This document shows positions 22,401 to 35,895 of a stretch of DNA of 64,000 bases, one piece after another (the first letter of the stretch is position 1; each line of letters opens with the position of its first letter). The notes under the pieces were generated by a model that saw only the letters and a program-made list of their open reading frames with translations, did no database searches and had not been told where the DNA came from. The position numbers and the translations under genes were made by a program. This DNA comes from Ascidia mentula (Eukaryota > Chordata > Ascidiacea > Phlebobranchia > Ascidiidae), in assembly GCA_947561715.1 (NCBI GenBank), contig OX387197.1, forward strand, positions 16,724,266-16,788,265, given 5' to 3'.

Positions 22401-24917
22401 AACAGAGTCCAGCCTATGTCTCCCATTGTTAAGTGGGCTTGGGGCTCGAAAAAAACAGAGTCCAGCCTATCCCACCCAGTCTTAACTTCGGCCTTATCTC
22501 GCCCATTTTTAAGTGGGTCGCAAAAAAAACAGAGTCCAGCCTATGTCTCCCATTGTTAAGTGGGCTTGGGGCTCGAAAAAAACAGAGTCCAGCCTATCCC
22601 ACCCAGTCATAACTTCGGCCCTATCTCGCCCATTGTTAAGTGGATCGCAAAAAAAACAGAGTCGAGCCTATGTCTCCCATTGTTAAGTGGGCTTGGGGCT
22701 CGAAAAAAACAGAGTCCAGCCTATCCCACCCAGTCATAACTTCGGCCCTATCTCGCCCATTGTTAAGTGGGTCGGGAAGAAAACAGAGTCCAGCCTATGT
22801 CTCCCATTGTTAAGTGGGCTTGGGGCTCGAAAAAATCAGAGTCCAGCCTATCCCACCCAGTCTTAACTTCGGCCCTATCTCGCGGGTCGCGAAAAAAACA
22901 GATTCCAGCCCATGTCTCCCATTGTTAAGTGGGCTTGGGGCTCGAAAAAAACAGAGTCCAGCCCATCCCACCCAGTCTTAACTTCGGCCCTATCTCGCCC
23001 ATTGTTAAGTGGGTCGCGAAAAAAACAGAGTCCAGCCTATGTCTCCCATTGTTAAGTGGGCTTGGGGCTCGAAAAAAACAGAGTCCAGCCTATCCCACCC
23101 AGTCTTAACTTCGGCCCTATCTCGCCCATTGTTAAGTGGGTCGCGAAAAAAACAAGAGTCCAGCCTATGTCTCCCATTGTTAAGTGGGCTTGGGGCTCGA
23201 AAAAAACAGAGTCCAGCCTATCCCACCCAGTCTTAACTTCGGCCCTATCTCGCCCATTGTTAAGTTGGTCGCGAAAAAAACAGAGTCCAGCCTATGTCTC
23301 CCATTGTTAAGTGAGCTTGGGGCTCGAAAAAAACAGAGTCCAGCCTATCCCACCCAGTCTTAACTTCGGCCTTATCTCGCGGGTCGCGAAAAAAACAGAT
23401 TCCAGCCCATGTCTCCCATTGTTAAGTGGGCTTGGGGCTCGAAAAAAACAGAGTCCAGCCCATCCCACCCAGTCTTAACTTCGGCCCTATCTCGCCCATT
23501 GCTAAGTGGGTCGCGAAAAAAACAGAGTCCAGCCTATGTCTCCCATTGTTAAGTGGGCTTGGGGCTCCAAAAAAACAGAGTAAAGCCTATCCCACCCAGT
23601 CTTAACTTCGGCCCTATCTCGCCCATTGTTAAGTGGGTCGCGAAAAAAACATAGTCCAGCCTATGTCTCCCATTGTTAAGTGGGCTTGGGCTCGAAAAAA
23701 ACAGAGTCCAGCCTATCCCACCCAGTCTTTACTTCGGCCTTATCTCGCCCATTTTTAAGTGGGTCGCAAAAAAAACAGAGTCCAGCCTATGTCTCCCATT
23801 GTTAAGTGGGCTTGGGGCTCGAAAAAAACAGAGTCCAGCCTATCCCACCCAGTCTTAACTTCGGCCCTATCTCGCCCATTGTTAAGTGGGTCGCAAAAAA
23901 AACAGAGTCCAGCCTATGTCTCCCATTGTTAAGTGGGCTTGGGGCTCGAAAAAAACAGAGTCCAGCCTATAACACCCAGTCTTAACTTCGGCCCTATCTC
24001 GCCCATTGTTAAGTGGGTCGCGAAAAAAACATAGTCCAGCCTATGTCTCCCATTGTTAAGTGGGCTTGGGCTCGAAAAAAACAGAGTCCAGCCTATCCCA
24101 CCCAGTCTTAACTTCGGCCTTATCTCGCCCATTTTTAAGTGGGTCGCAAAAAAAACAGAGTCCAGCCTATGTCTCCCATTGTTAAGTGGGCTTGGGGCTC
24201 GAAAAAAACAGAGTCCAGCCTATAACACCCAGTCTTAACTTCGGCCCTATCTCGCCCATTGTTAAGTGGGTCGCGAAAAAAACAGAGTCCAGCCTATGTC
24301 TCCCATTGTTAAGTGGGCTTGGGGCTCGAAAAAAACAGAGTCCAGCCTATAACACCCAGTCTTAACTTCGGCCCTATCTCGCCCATTGTTAAGTGGGTCG
24401 CGAAAAAAACATAGTCCAGCCTATGTCTCCCATTGTTAAGTGGGCTTGGGCTCGAAAAAAACAGAGTCCAGCCTATCCCACCCAGTCTTAACTTCGGCCT
24501 TATCTCGCCCATTTTTAAGTGGGTCGCAAAAAAAACAGAGTCCAGCCTATGTCTCCCATTGTTAAGTGGGCTTGGGGCTCGAAAAAAACAGAGTCCAGCC
24601 TATCCCACCCAGTCTTAACTTCGGCCTTATCTCGCCCATTTTTAAGTGGGTCGCAAAAAAAACAGAGTCCAGCCTATGTCTCCCATTGTTAAGTGGGCTT
24701 GGGGCTCGAAAAAAACAGAGTCCAGCCTATAACACCCAGTCTTAACTTCGGCCCTATCTCGCCCATTGTTAAGTGGGTCGCGAAAAAAACAGAGTCCAGC
24801 CTATGTCTCCCATTGTTAAGTGGGCTTGGGGCTCGAAAAAAACAGAGTCCAGCCTATAACACCCAGTCTTAACTTCGGCCCTATCTCGCCCATTGTTAAG
24901 TGGGTCGCGAAAAAAAC
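12661..24917. repeat. 6131-bp tandem segmental duplication
   Basis: Copy 1 is about 12661-18791 and copy 2 about 18792-24917. Variants otherwise absent or rare recur at exactly +6131: gagtcgagcc (near 16530 and 22661), aaaaatcagag (near 16700 and 22831) and cagtctttacttcgg (near 17593 and 23724). The left limit is gattcc versus gagtcc at about 12659 and 18790; the right limit is acagag versus acatag near 18786 and 24917. Each copy contains the whole 1993-bp internal duplication. Agreement appears complete by eye, so this is among the youngest large events here, or an assembly error. Confidence 0.85.
17760..18660. repeat. Three-monomer (380-bp) higher-order repeat
   Basis: The pattern tataac unit, acatagtcc with cttgggctcg, then a ggccttatc/cccattttt unit recurs at a 380-bp step (127+127+126) here. 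It recurs again at 23891-24791, and in altered form through roughly 25-53 kb, for example near 29163-29923 and 31131-31511. Confidence 0.7.
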
Positions 24918-25389
24918 ATAGTCCAGCCTATGTCTCCCATTGTTAAGTGGGCTTGGGCTCGAAAAAAACAGAGTCCAGCCTATCCCACCCAGTCTTAACT
25001 TCGGCCTTATCTCGCCCATTTTTAAGTGGGTCGCAAAAAAAACAGAGTCCAGCCTATGTCTCCCATTGTTAAGTGGGCTTGGGGCTCGAAAAAAACAGAG
25101 TCCAGCCTATCCCACCCAGTCTTAACTTCGGCCCTATCTCGCGGGTCGCGAAAAAAACAGATTCCAGCCCATGTCTCCCATTGTTAAGTGGGCTTGGGGC
25201 TCGAAAAAAACAGAGTCCAGCCTATACCACCCAGTCTTAACTTCGGCCTTATCTCGCCCATTTTTAAGTGGGTCGCGAAAAAAACATATTCCAGCCCATG
25301 TCTCCCATTGTTAAGTGGGCTTGGGCTCGAAAAAAACAGAGTCCAGCCTATACCACCCAGTCTTAACTTCGGCCTTATCTCGCCCATTT

Positions 25390-27161
25390 TTAAGTGGGTC
25401 GCAAAAAAAACAGAGTCCAGCCTATGTCTCCCATTGTTAAGTGGGCTTGGGGCTCGAAAAAAACAGAGTCCAGCCTATCCCACCCAGTCTTAACTTCGGC
25501 CCCATCTCGACCATTGTTAAGTGGGTCGCGAAAAAAACAGAGTCCAGCCTATGTCTCCCATTGTTAAGTGGGCTTGGGCTCGAAAAAAACAGAGTCCAGC
25601 CTATCCCACCCAGTCTTAACTTCGACCCTATCTCGCCCATTGTTAAGTGGGTCGCAAAAAAAACAGAGTCCAGCCTATGTCTCCCATTGTTAAGTGGGCT
25701 TTGGGCTCGAAAAAAACAGAGTCCAGCCTATCCCACCCAGTCTTAACTTCGGCCCTATCTCGCCCATTGTTAAGTTGGTCGCGAAAAAAACAGAGTCCAG
25801 CCTATGTCTCCCATTGTTAAGTGGGCTTGGGGCTCGAAAAAAACAGAGTAAAGCCTATCCCACCCAGTCTTAACTTCGGCCCTATCTCGCCCATTGTTAA
25901 GTGGGTCGCAAAAAAAACAGAGTCCAGCCTATGTCTCCCATTGTTAAGTGGGCTTGGGCTCGAAAAAAACAGAGTCCAGCCTATCCCACCCAGTCTTAAC
26001 TTCGGCCTTATCTCGCCCATTTTTAAGTGGGTCGCAAAAAAAACAGAGTCCAGCCTATGTCTCCCATTGTTAAGTGGGCTTGGGGCTCGAAAAAAACAGA
26101 GTCCAGCCTATAACACCCAGTCTTAACTTCGGCCCTATCTCGCCCATTGTTATGTGGGTCGCGAAAAAAACAGAGTCCAGCCTATGTCTCCCATTGTTAA
26201 GTGGGCTTGGGCTCGAAAAAAACAGAGTCCAGCCTATCCCACCCAGTCTTAACTTCGACCCTATCTCGCCCATTGTTAAGTGGGTCGCAAAAAAAACAGA
26301 GTCCAGCCTATGTCTCCCATTGTTAAGTGGGCTTGGGGCTCGAAAAAAACAGAGTCCAGCCTATCCCACCCAGTCTTAACTTCGGCCCCATCTCGACCAT
26401 TGTTAAGTGGGTCGCGAAAAAAACAGAGTCCAGCCTATGTCTCCCATTGTTAAGTGGGCTTGGGCTCGAAAAAAACAGAGTCCAGCCTATCCCACCCAGT
26501 CTTAACTTCGACCCTATCTCGCCCATTGTTAAGTGGGTCGCAAAAAAAACAGAGTCCAGCCTATGTCTCCCATTGTTAAGTGGGCTTTGGGCTCGAAAAA
26601 AACAGAGTCCAGCCTATCCCACCCAGTCTTAACTTCGGCCCTATCTCGCCCATTGTTAAGTTGGTCGCGAAAAAAACAGAGTCCAGCCTATGTCTCCCAT
26701 TGTTAAGTGGGCTTGGGGCTCGAAAAAAACAGAGTAAAGCCTATCCCACCCAGTCTTAACTTCGGCCCTATCTCGCCCATTGTTAAGTGGGTCGCAAAAA
26801 AAACAGAGTCCAGCCTATGTCTCCCATTGTTAAGTGGGCTTGGGCTCGAAAAAAACAGAGTCCAGCCTATCCCACCCAGTCTTAACTTCGGCCTTATCTC
26901 GCCCATTTTTAAGTGGGTCGCAAAAAAAACAGAGTCCAGCCTATGTCTCCCATTGTTAAGTGGGCTTGGGGCTCGAAAAAAACAGAGTCCAGCCTATAAC
27001 ACCCAGTCTTAACTTCGGCCCTATCTCGCCCATTGTTATGTGGGTCGCGAAAAAAACAGAGTCCAGCCTATGTCTCCCATTGTTAAGTGGGCTTGGGCTC
27101 GAAAAAAACAGAGTCCAGCCTATCCCACCCAGTCTTAACTTCGACCCTATCTCGCCCATTG
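25390..27161. repeat. 886-bp tandem segmental duplication
   Basis: Copy 1 is about 25390-26275 and copy 2 about 26276-27161. Seven monomers recur in the same order, with shared markers ggccccatctcgacc (near 25498 and 26384), ggctttgggctcg (near 25698 and 26584) and gttatgtgggtcg (near 26149 and 27035). The block before about 26385 also matches 32502-33587 at an offset of 7202, though gttatgtggg is gttaagtggg there. Confidence 0.8.
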
Positions 27162-30100
27162 TTAAGTGGGTCGCAAAAAAAACAGAGTCCAGCCTATGTC
27201 TCCCATTGTTAAGTGGGCTTGGGGCTCGAAAAAAACAGAGTCCAGCCTATCCCACCCAGTCTTAACTTCGGCCCTATCTCGCCCATTGTTAAGTTGGTCG
27301 CGAAAAAAACAGAGTCCAGCCTATGTCTCCCATTGTTAAGTGGGCTTGGGGCTCGAAAAAAACAGAGTAAAGCCTATCCCACCCAGTCTTAACTTCGGCC
27401 CTATCTCGCCCATTGTTAAGTGGGTCGCAAAAAAAACAGAGTCCAGCCTATGTCTCCCATTGTTAAGTGGGCTTGGGGCTCGAAAAAAACAGAGTCCAGC
27501 CTATAACACCCAGTCTTAACTTCGGCCCTATCTCGACCATTGTTAAGTGGGTCGCGAAAAAAACAGAGTCCAGCCTATGTCTCCCATTGTTAAGTGGGCT
27601 TGGGGCTCGAAAAAAACAGAGTCCAGCCTATAACACCCAGTCTTAACTTCGGCCCTATCTCGCCCATTGTTAAGTGGGTCGCGAAAAAAACATAGTCCAG
27701 CCTATGTCTCCCATTGTTAAGTGGGCTTGGGCTCGAAAAAAACAGAGTCCAGCCTATAACACCCAGTCTTAACTTCGGCCCTATCTCGCCCATTTTTAAG
27801 TGGGTCGCGAAAAAAACAGATTCCAGCCCATGTCTCCCATTGTTAAGTGGGCTTGGGGCTCGAAAAAAACAGAGTCCAGCCCATCCCACCCAGTCTTAAC
27901 TTCGGCCCTATCTCGCCCATTGCTAAGTGGGTCGCGAAAAAAACAGAGTCCAGCCTATGTCTCCCATTGTTAAGTGGGCTTGGGCTCGAAAAAAACATAG
28001 TCCAGCCTATGTCTCCCATTGTTAAGTGGGCTTGGGGCTCGAAAAAAACAGAGTCCAGCCCATCCCACCCAGTCTTAACTTCGGCCCTATCTCGCCCATT
28101 GCTAAGTGGGTCGCGAAAAAAACAGAGTCCAGCCTATGTCTCCCATTGTTAAGTGGGCTTGGGGCTCCAAAAAAACAGAGTAAAGCCTATCCCACCCAGT
28201 CTTAACTTCGGCCCTATTTCGCCCATTGTTAAGTGGGTCGCAAAAAAAACAGAGTCCAGCCTATGTCTCCCATTGTTAAGTGGGCTTGGGGCTCGAAAAA
28301 ACAGAGTCCAGCCTATCCCACCCAGTCTTAACTTCGGCCCTATCTCGACCATTGTTAAGTGGGTCGCGAAAAAAACAAGAGTCCAGCCTATGTCGCCCAT
28401 TGTTACGTGGGCTTGGGGCTCGAAAAAAACAGAGTAAAGCCTATCCCACCCAGTCTTAACTTCGGCCCTATCTCGCCCATTGTTAAGTGGGTCGCAAAAA
28501 AAACAGAGTCCAGCCTATGTCTCCCATTGTTAAGTGGGCTTGGGGCTCGAAAAAAACAGAGTCCAGCCTATCCCACCCAGTCTTAACTTCGGCCCTATCT
28601 CGACCATTGTTAAGTGGGTCGCGAAAAAAACAGAGTCCAGCCTATGTCTCCCATTGTTAAGTGGGCTTGGGCTCGAAAAAAACAGAGTCCAGCCTATCCC
28701 ACCCAGTCTTAACTTCGACCCTATCTCGCCCATTGTTATGTGGGTCGCAAAAAAAACAGAGTCCAGCCTATGTCTCCCATTGTTAAGTGGGCTTTGGGCT
28801 CGAAAAAAACAGAGTCCAGCCTATCCCACCCAGTCTTAACTTCGGCCCTATCTCGCCCATTGTTAAGTTGGTCGCGAAAAAAACAGAGTCCAGCCTATGT
28901 CTCCCATTGTTAAGTGGGCTTGGGGCTCGAAAAAAACAGAGTAAAGCCTATCCCACCCAGTCTTAACTTCGGCCCTATCTCGCCCATTGTTAAGTGGGTC
29001 GCAAAAAAAACAGAGTCCAGCCTATGTCTCCCATTGTTAAGTGGGCTTGGGCTCGAAAAAAACAGAGTCCAGCCTATCCCACCCAGTCTTAACTTCGGCC
29101 TTATCTCGCCCATTTTTAAGTGGGTCGCAAAAAAAACAGAGTCCAGCCTATGTCTCCCATTGTTAAGTGGGCTTGGGGCTCGAAAAAAACAGAGTCCAGC
29201 CTATAACACCCAGTCTTAACTTCGGCCCTATCTCGCCCATTGTTAAGTGGGTCGCGAAAAAAACATAGTCCAGCCTATGTCTCCCATTGTTAAGTGGGCT
29301 TGGGCTCGAAAAAAACAGAGTCCAGCCTATCCCACCCAGTCTTAACTTCGACCCTATCTCGCCCATTGTTATGTGGGTCGCAAAAAAAACAGAGTCCAGC
29401 CTATGTCTCCCATTGTTAAGTGGGCTTTGGGCTCGAAAAAAACAGAGTCCAGCCTATCCCACCCAGTCTTAACTTCGGCCCTATCTCGCCCATTGTTAAG
29501 TTGGTCGCGAAAAAAACAGAGTCCAGCCTATGTCTCCCATTGTTAAGTGGGCTTGGGGCTCGAAAAAAACAGAGTAAAGCCTATCCCACCCAGTCTTAAC
29601 TTCGGCCCTATCTCGCCCATTGTTAAGTGGGTCGCAAAAAAAACAGAGTCCAGCCTATGTCTCCCATTGTTAAGTGGGCTTGGGCTCGAAAAATACAGAG
29701 TCCAGCCTATCCCACCCAGTCTTAACTTCGGCCTTATCTCGCCCATTTTTAAGTGGGTCGCAAAAAAAACAGAGTCCAGCCTATGTCTCCCATTGTTAAG
29801 TGGGCTTGGGGCTCGAAAAAAACAGAGTCCAGCCTATAACACCCAGTCTTAACTTCGGCCCTATCTCGCCCATTGTTAAGTGGGTCGCGAAAAAAACAGA
29901 GTCCAGCCTATGTCTCCCATTGTTAAGTGGGCTTGGGGCTCGAAAAAAACAGAGTCCAGCCTATAACACCCAGTCTTAACTTCGGCCCTATCTCGCCCAT
30001 TGTTAAGTGGGTCGCGAAAAAAACATAGTCCAGCCTATGTCTCCCATTGTTAAGTGGGCTTGGGCTCGAAAAAAACAGAGTCCAGCCTATCCCACCCAGT

Positions 30101-32619
30101 CTTAACTTCGGCCTTATCTCGCCCATTTTTAAGTGGGTCGCAAAAAAAACAGAGTCCAGCCTATGTCTCCCATTGTTAAGTGGGCTTGGGGCTCGAAAAA
30201 AACAGAGTCCAGCCCATCCCACCCAGTCTTAACTTCGGCCCTATCTCGCGGGTCGCGAAAAAAACAGATTCCAGCCCATGTCTCCCATTGTTAAGTGGGC
30301 TTGGGGCTCGAAAAAAACAGAGTCCAGCCTATCCCACCCAGTCTTAACTTCGGCCCTATCTCGACCATTGTTAAGTGGGTCGCGAAAAAAACAGAGTCCA
30401 GCCTATGTCTCCCATTGTTAAGTGGGCTTGGGCTCGAAAAAAACAGAGTCCAGCCTATACCACCCAGTCTTAACTTCGGCCTTATCTCGCCCATTTTTAA
30501 GTGGGTCGCAAAAAAAACAGATTCCAGCCTATGTCTCCCATTGTTAAGTGGGCTTGGGGCTCGAAAAAAACAGAGTCCAGCCTATCCCACCCAGTCTTAA
30601 CTTCGGCCCTATCTCGACCATTGTTAAGTGGGCTTGGGCTCGAAAAAAACAGAGTCCAGCCTATCCCACCCAGTCTTAACTTCGACCCTATCTCGCCCAT
30701 TGTTATGTGGGTCGCAAAAAAAACAGAGTCCAGCCTATGTCTCCCATTGTTAAGTGGGCTTTGGGCTCGAAAAAAACAGAGTCCAGCCTATCCCACCCAG
30801 TCTTAACTTCGGCCCTATCTCGCCCATTGTTAAGTGGGTCGCAAAAAAAACAGAGTCCAGCCTATGTCTCCCATTGTTAAGTGGGCTTGGGGCTCGAAAA
30901 AAACAGAGTCCAGCCTATAACACCCAGTCTTAACTTCGGCCCTATCTCGCCCATTGTTAAGTGGGTCGCAAAAAAAACAGAGTCCAGCCTATGTCTCCCA
31001 TTGTTAAGTGGGCTTGGGGCTCGAAAAAAACAGAGTCCAGCCTATAACACCCAGTCTTAACTTCGGCCCTATCTCGACCATTGTTAAGTGGGTCGCGAAA
31101 AAAACAGAGTCCAGCCTATGTCTCCCATTGTTAAGTGGGCTTGGGGCTCGAAAAAAACAGAGTCCAGCCTATAACACCCAGTCTTAACTTCGGCCCTATC
31201 TCGCCCATTGTTAAGTGGGTCGCGAAAAAAACATAGTCCAGCCTATGTCTCCCATTGTTAAGTGGGCTTGGGCTCGAAAAAAACAGAGTCCAGCCTATCC
31301 CACCCAGTCTTAACTTCGGCCTTATCTCGCCCATTTTTAAGTGTGTCGCAAAAAAAACAGAGTCCAGCCTATGTCTCCCATTGTTAAGTGGGCTTGGGGC
31401 TCGAAAAAAACAGAGTCCAGCCTATAACACCCAGTCTTAACTTCGGCCCTATCTCGCCCATTGTTAAGTGGGTCGCGAAAAAAACAGAGTCCAGCCTATG
31501 TCTCCCATTGTTAAGTGGGCTTGGGGCTCGAAAAAAACAGAGTCCAGCCTATAACACCCAGTCTTAACTTCGGCCCTATCTCGCCCATTGTTAAGTGGGT
31601 CGCGAAAAAAACATAGTCCAGCCTATGTCTCCCATTGTTAAGTGGGCTTGGGCTCGAAAAAAACAGAGTCCAGCCTATCCCACCCAGTCTTAAATTCGGC
31701 CTTATCTCGCCCATTTTTAAGTGGGTCGCAAAAAAAACAGAGTCCAGCCTATGTCTCCCATTGTTAAGTGGGCTTGGGGCTCGAAAAAAACAGAGTCCAG
31801 CCTATACCACCCAGTCTTAACTTCGGCCTTATCTCGCCCATTTTTAAGTGGGTCGCAAAAAAAACAGAGTCCAGCCTATGTCTCCCATTGTTAAGTGGGC
31901 TTGGGGCTCGAAAAAAACAGAGTCCAGCCTATAACACCCAGTCTTAACTTCGGCCCTATCTCGCCCATTGTTAAGTGGGTCGCGAAAAAAACAGAGTCCA
32001 GCCTATGTCTCCCATTGTTAAGTGGGCTTGGGGCTCGAAAAAAACAGAGTCCAGCCTATAACACCCAGTCTTAACTTCGGCCCTATCTCGCCCATTGTTA
32101 AGTGGGTCGCGAAAAAAACATAGTCCAGCCTATGTCTCCCATTGTTAAGTGGGCTTGGGCTCGAAAAAAACAGAGTCCAGCCTATCACACCCAGTCTTAA
32201 CTTCGGCCTTATCTCGCCCATTTTTAAGTGGGTCGCAAAAAAAACAGAGTCCAGCCTATGTCTCCCATTGTTAAGTGGGCTTGGGGCTCGAAAAAAACAG
32301 AGTCCAGCCTATCCCACCCAGTCTTAACTTCGGCCCTATCTCGCGGGTCGCGAAAAAAACAGATTCCAGCCCATGTCTCCCATTGTTAAGTGGGCTTGGG
32401 GCTCGAAAAAAACAGAGTCCAGCCTATCCCACCCAGTCTTAACTTCGGCCCTATCTCGACCATTGTTAAGTGGGTCGCGAAAAAAACAGAGTCCAGCCTA
32501 TGTCTCCCATTGTTAAGTGGGCTTGGGCTCGAAAAAAACAGAGTCCAGCCTATACCACCCAGTCTTAACTTCGGCCTTATCTCGCCCATTTTTAAGTGGG
32601 TCGCAAAAAAAACAGAGTC

Positions 32620-34825
32620 CAGCCTATGTCTCCCATTGTTAAGTGGGCTTGGGGCTCGAAAAAAACAGAGTCCAGCCTATCCCACCCAGTCTTAACTTCG
32701 GCCCCATCTCGACCATTGTTAAGTGGGTCGCGAAAAAAACAGAGTCCAGCCTATGTCTCCCATTGTTAAGTGGGCTTGGGCTCGAAAAAAACAGAGTCCA
32801 GCCTATCCCACCCAGTCTTAACTTCGACCCTATCTCGCCCATTGTTAAGTGGGTCGCAAAAAAAACAGAGTCCAGCCTATGTCTCCCATTGTTAAGTGGG
32901 CTTTGGGCTCGAAAAAAACAGAGTCCAGCCTATCCCACCCAGTCTTAACTTCGGCCCTATCTCGCCCATTGTTAAGTTGGTCGCGAAAAAAACAGAGTCC
33001 AGCCTATGTCTCCCATTGTTAAGTGGGCTTGGGGCTCGAAAAAAACAGAGTAAAGCCTATCCCACCCAGTCTTAACTTCGGCCCTATCTCGCCCATTGTT
33101 AAGTGGGTCGCAAAAAAAACAGAGTCCAGCCTATGTCTCCCATTGTTAAGTGGGCTTGGGCTCGAAAAAAACAGAGTCCAGCCTATCCCACCCAGTCTTA
33201 ACTTCGGCCTTATCTCGCCCATTTTTAAGTGGGTCGCAAAAAAAACAGAGTCCAGCCTATGTCTCCCATTGTTAAGTGGGCTTGGGGCTCGAAAAAAACA
33301 GAGTCCAGCCTATAACACCCAGTCTTAACTTCGGCCCTATCTCGCCCATTGTTAAGTGGGTCGCGAAAAAAACAGAGTCCAGCCTATGTCTCCCATTGTT
33401 AAGTGGGCTTGGGCTCGAAAAAAACAGAGTCCAGCCTATCCCACCCAGTCTTAACTTCGACCCTATCTCGCCCATTGTTAAGTGGGTCGCAAAAAAAACA
33501 GAGTCCAGCCTATGTCTCCCATTGTTAAGTGGGCTTGGGGCTCGAAAAAAACAGAGTCCAGCCTATCCCACCCAGTCTTAACTTCGGCCCTATCTCGCCC
33601 ATTGTTAAGTTGGTCGCGAAAAAAACAGAGTCCAGCCTATGTCTCCCATTGTTAAGTGGGCTTGGGGCTCGAAAAAAACAGAGTAAAGCCTATCCCACCC
33701 AGTCTTAACTTCGGCCCTATCTCGCCCATTGTTAAGTGGGTCGCAAAAAAAACAGAGTCCAGCCTATGTCTCCCATTGTTAAGTGGGCTTGGGGCTCGAA
33801 AAAAACAGAGTCCAGCCTATAACACCCAGTCTTAACTTCGGCCCTATCTCGACCATTGTTAAGTGGGTCGCGAAAAAAACAGAGTCCAGCCTATGTCTCC
33901 CATTGTTAAGTGGGCTTGGGGCTCGAAAAAAACAGAGTCCAGCCTATAACACCCAGTCTTAACTTCGGCCCTATCTCGCCCATTGTTAAGTGGGTCGCGA
34001 AAAAAACATAGTCCAGCCTATGTCTCCCATTGTTAAGTGGGCTTGGGCTCGAAAAAAACAGAGTCCAGCCTATCCCACCCAGTCTTAACTTCGGCCTTAT
34101 CTCGCCCATTTTTAAGTGGGTCGCGAAAAAAACAGATTCCAGCCCATGTCTCCCATTGTTAAGTGGGCTTGGGGCTCGAAAAAAACAGAGTCCAGCCCAT
34201 CCCACCCAGTCTTAACTTCGGCCCTATCTCGCCCATTGCTAAGTGGGTCGCGAAAAAAACAGAGTCCAGCCTATGTCTCCCATTGTTAAGTGGGCTTGGG
34301 GCTCCAAAAAAACAGAGTAAAGCCTATCCCACCCAGTCTTAACTTCGGCCCTATTTCGCCCATTGTTAAGTGGGTCGCAAAAAAAACAGAGTCCAGCCTA
34401 GGTCTCCCATTGTTAAGTGGGCTTGGGGCTCGAAAAAACAGAGTCCAGCCTATCCCACCCAGTCTTAACTTCGGCCCTATCTCGACCATTGTTAAGTGGG
34501 TCGCGAAAAAAACAAGAGTCCAGCCTATGTCGCCCATTGTTAAGTGGGCTTGGGGCTCGAAAAAAACAGAGTAAAGCCTATCCCACCCAGTCTTAACTTC
34601 GGCCCTATCTCGCCCATTGTTAAGTGGGTCGCAAAAAAAACAGAGTCCAGCCTATGTCTCCCATTGTTAAGTGGGCTTGGGGCTCGAAAAAAACAGAGTC
34701 CAGCCTATCCCACCCAGTCTTAACTTCGGCCCTATCTCGACCATTGTTAAGTGGGTCGCGAAAAAAACAGAGTCCAGCCTATGTCTCCCATTGTTAAGTG
34801 GGCTTGGGGCTCGAAAAAAACAGAG
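32620..34825. repeat. Block copied at ~49925-52130 (offset 17305 bp)
   Basis: About 2.2 kb of monomer order and private variants recur 17.3 kb to the right. They include gcctaggtctcc (near 34397 and 51702), ggctttgggctcg and the gttggtcgcg unit. A few substitutions separate the copies, such as ggcccca versus ggcccta at the left end. This is the longest-range copy I could trace in the window. Confidence 0.7.
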
Positions 34826-35895
34826 TAAAGCCTATCCCACCCAGTCTTAACTTCGGCCCTATCTCGCCCATTGTTAAGTGGGTCGCAAAAAAAACAGAGT
34901 CCAGCCTATGTCTCCCATTGTTAAGTGGGCTTGGGGCTCGAAAAAAACAGAGTCCAGCCTATAACACCCAGTCTTAACTTCGGCCCTATCTCGACCATTG
35001 TTAAGTGGGTCGCGAAAAAAACAGAGTCCAGCCTATGTCTCCCATTGTTAAGTGGGCTTGGGGCTCGAAAAAAACAGAGTCCAGCCTATAACACCCAGTC
35101 TTAACTTCGGCCCTATCTCGCCCATTGTTAAGTGGGTCGCGAAATAAACATAGTCCAGCCTATGTCTCCCATTGTTAAGTGGGCTTGGGCTCGAAAAAAA
35201 CAGAGTCCAGCCTATCCCACCCAGTCTTAACTTCGGCCTTATCTCGCCCATTTTTAAGTGGGTCGCGAAAAAAACAGATTCCAGCCCATGTCTCCCATTG
35301 TTAAGTGGGCTTGGGGCTCGAAAAAAACAGAGTCCAGCCCATCCCACCCAGTCTTAACTTCGGCCCTATCTCGCCCATTGCTAAGTGGGTCGCGAAAAAA
35401 ACAGAGTCCAGCCTATGTCTCCCATTGTTAAGTGGGCTTGGGGCTCCAAAAAAACAGAGTAAAGCCTATCCCACCCAGTCTTAACTTCGGCCCTATTTCG
35501 CCCATTGTTAAGTGGGTCGCAAAAAAAACAGAGTCCAGCCTAGGTCTCCCATTGTTAAGTGGGCTTGGGGCTCGAAAAAACAGAGTCCAGCCTATCCCAC
35601 CCAGTCTTAACTTCGGCCCTATCTCGACCATTGTTAAGTGGGTCGCGAAAAAAACAAGAGTCCAGCCTATGTCGCCCATTGTTAAGTGGGCTTGGGGCTC
35701 GAAAAAAACAGAGTAAAGCCTATCCCACCCAGTCTTAACTTCGGCCCTATCTCGCCCATTGTTAAGTGGGTCGCAAAAAAAACAGAGTCCAGCCTATGTC
35801 TCCCATTGTTAAGTGGGCTTGGGGCTCGAAAAAAACAGAGTCCAGCCTATCCCACCCAGTCTTAACTTCGGCCCTATCTCGACCATTGTTAAGTG
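33612..35895. repeat. 1142-bp tandem segmental duplication
   Basis: Copy 1 is about 33612-34753 and copy 2 about 34754-35895. The unusual gcctaggtctcc variant is at about 34397 and 35539, and the surrounding nine-unit order is the same. Copy 2 has its own private change gaaataaac near 35142. Confidence 0.8.
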
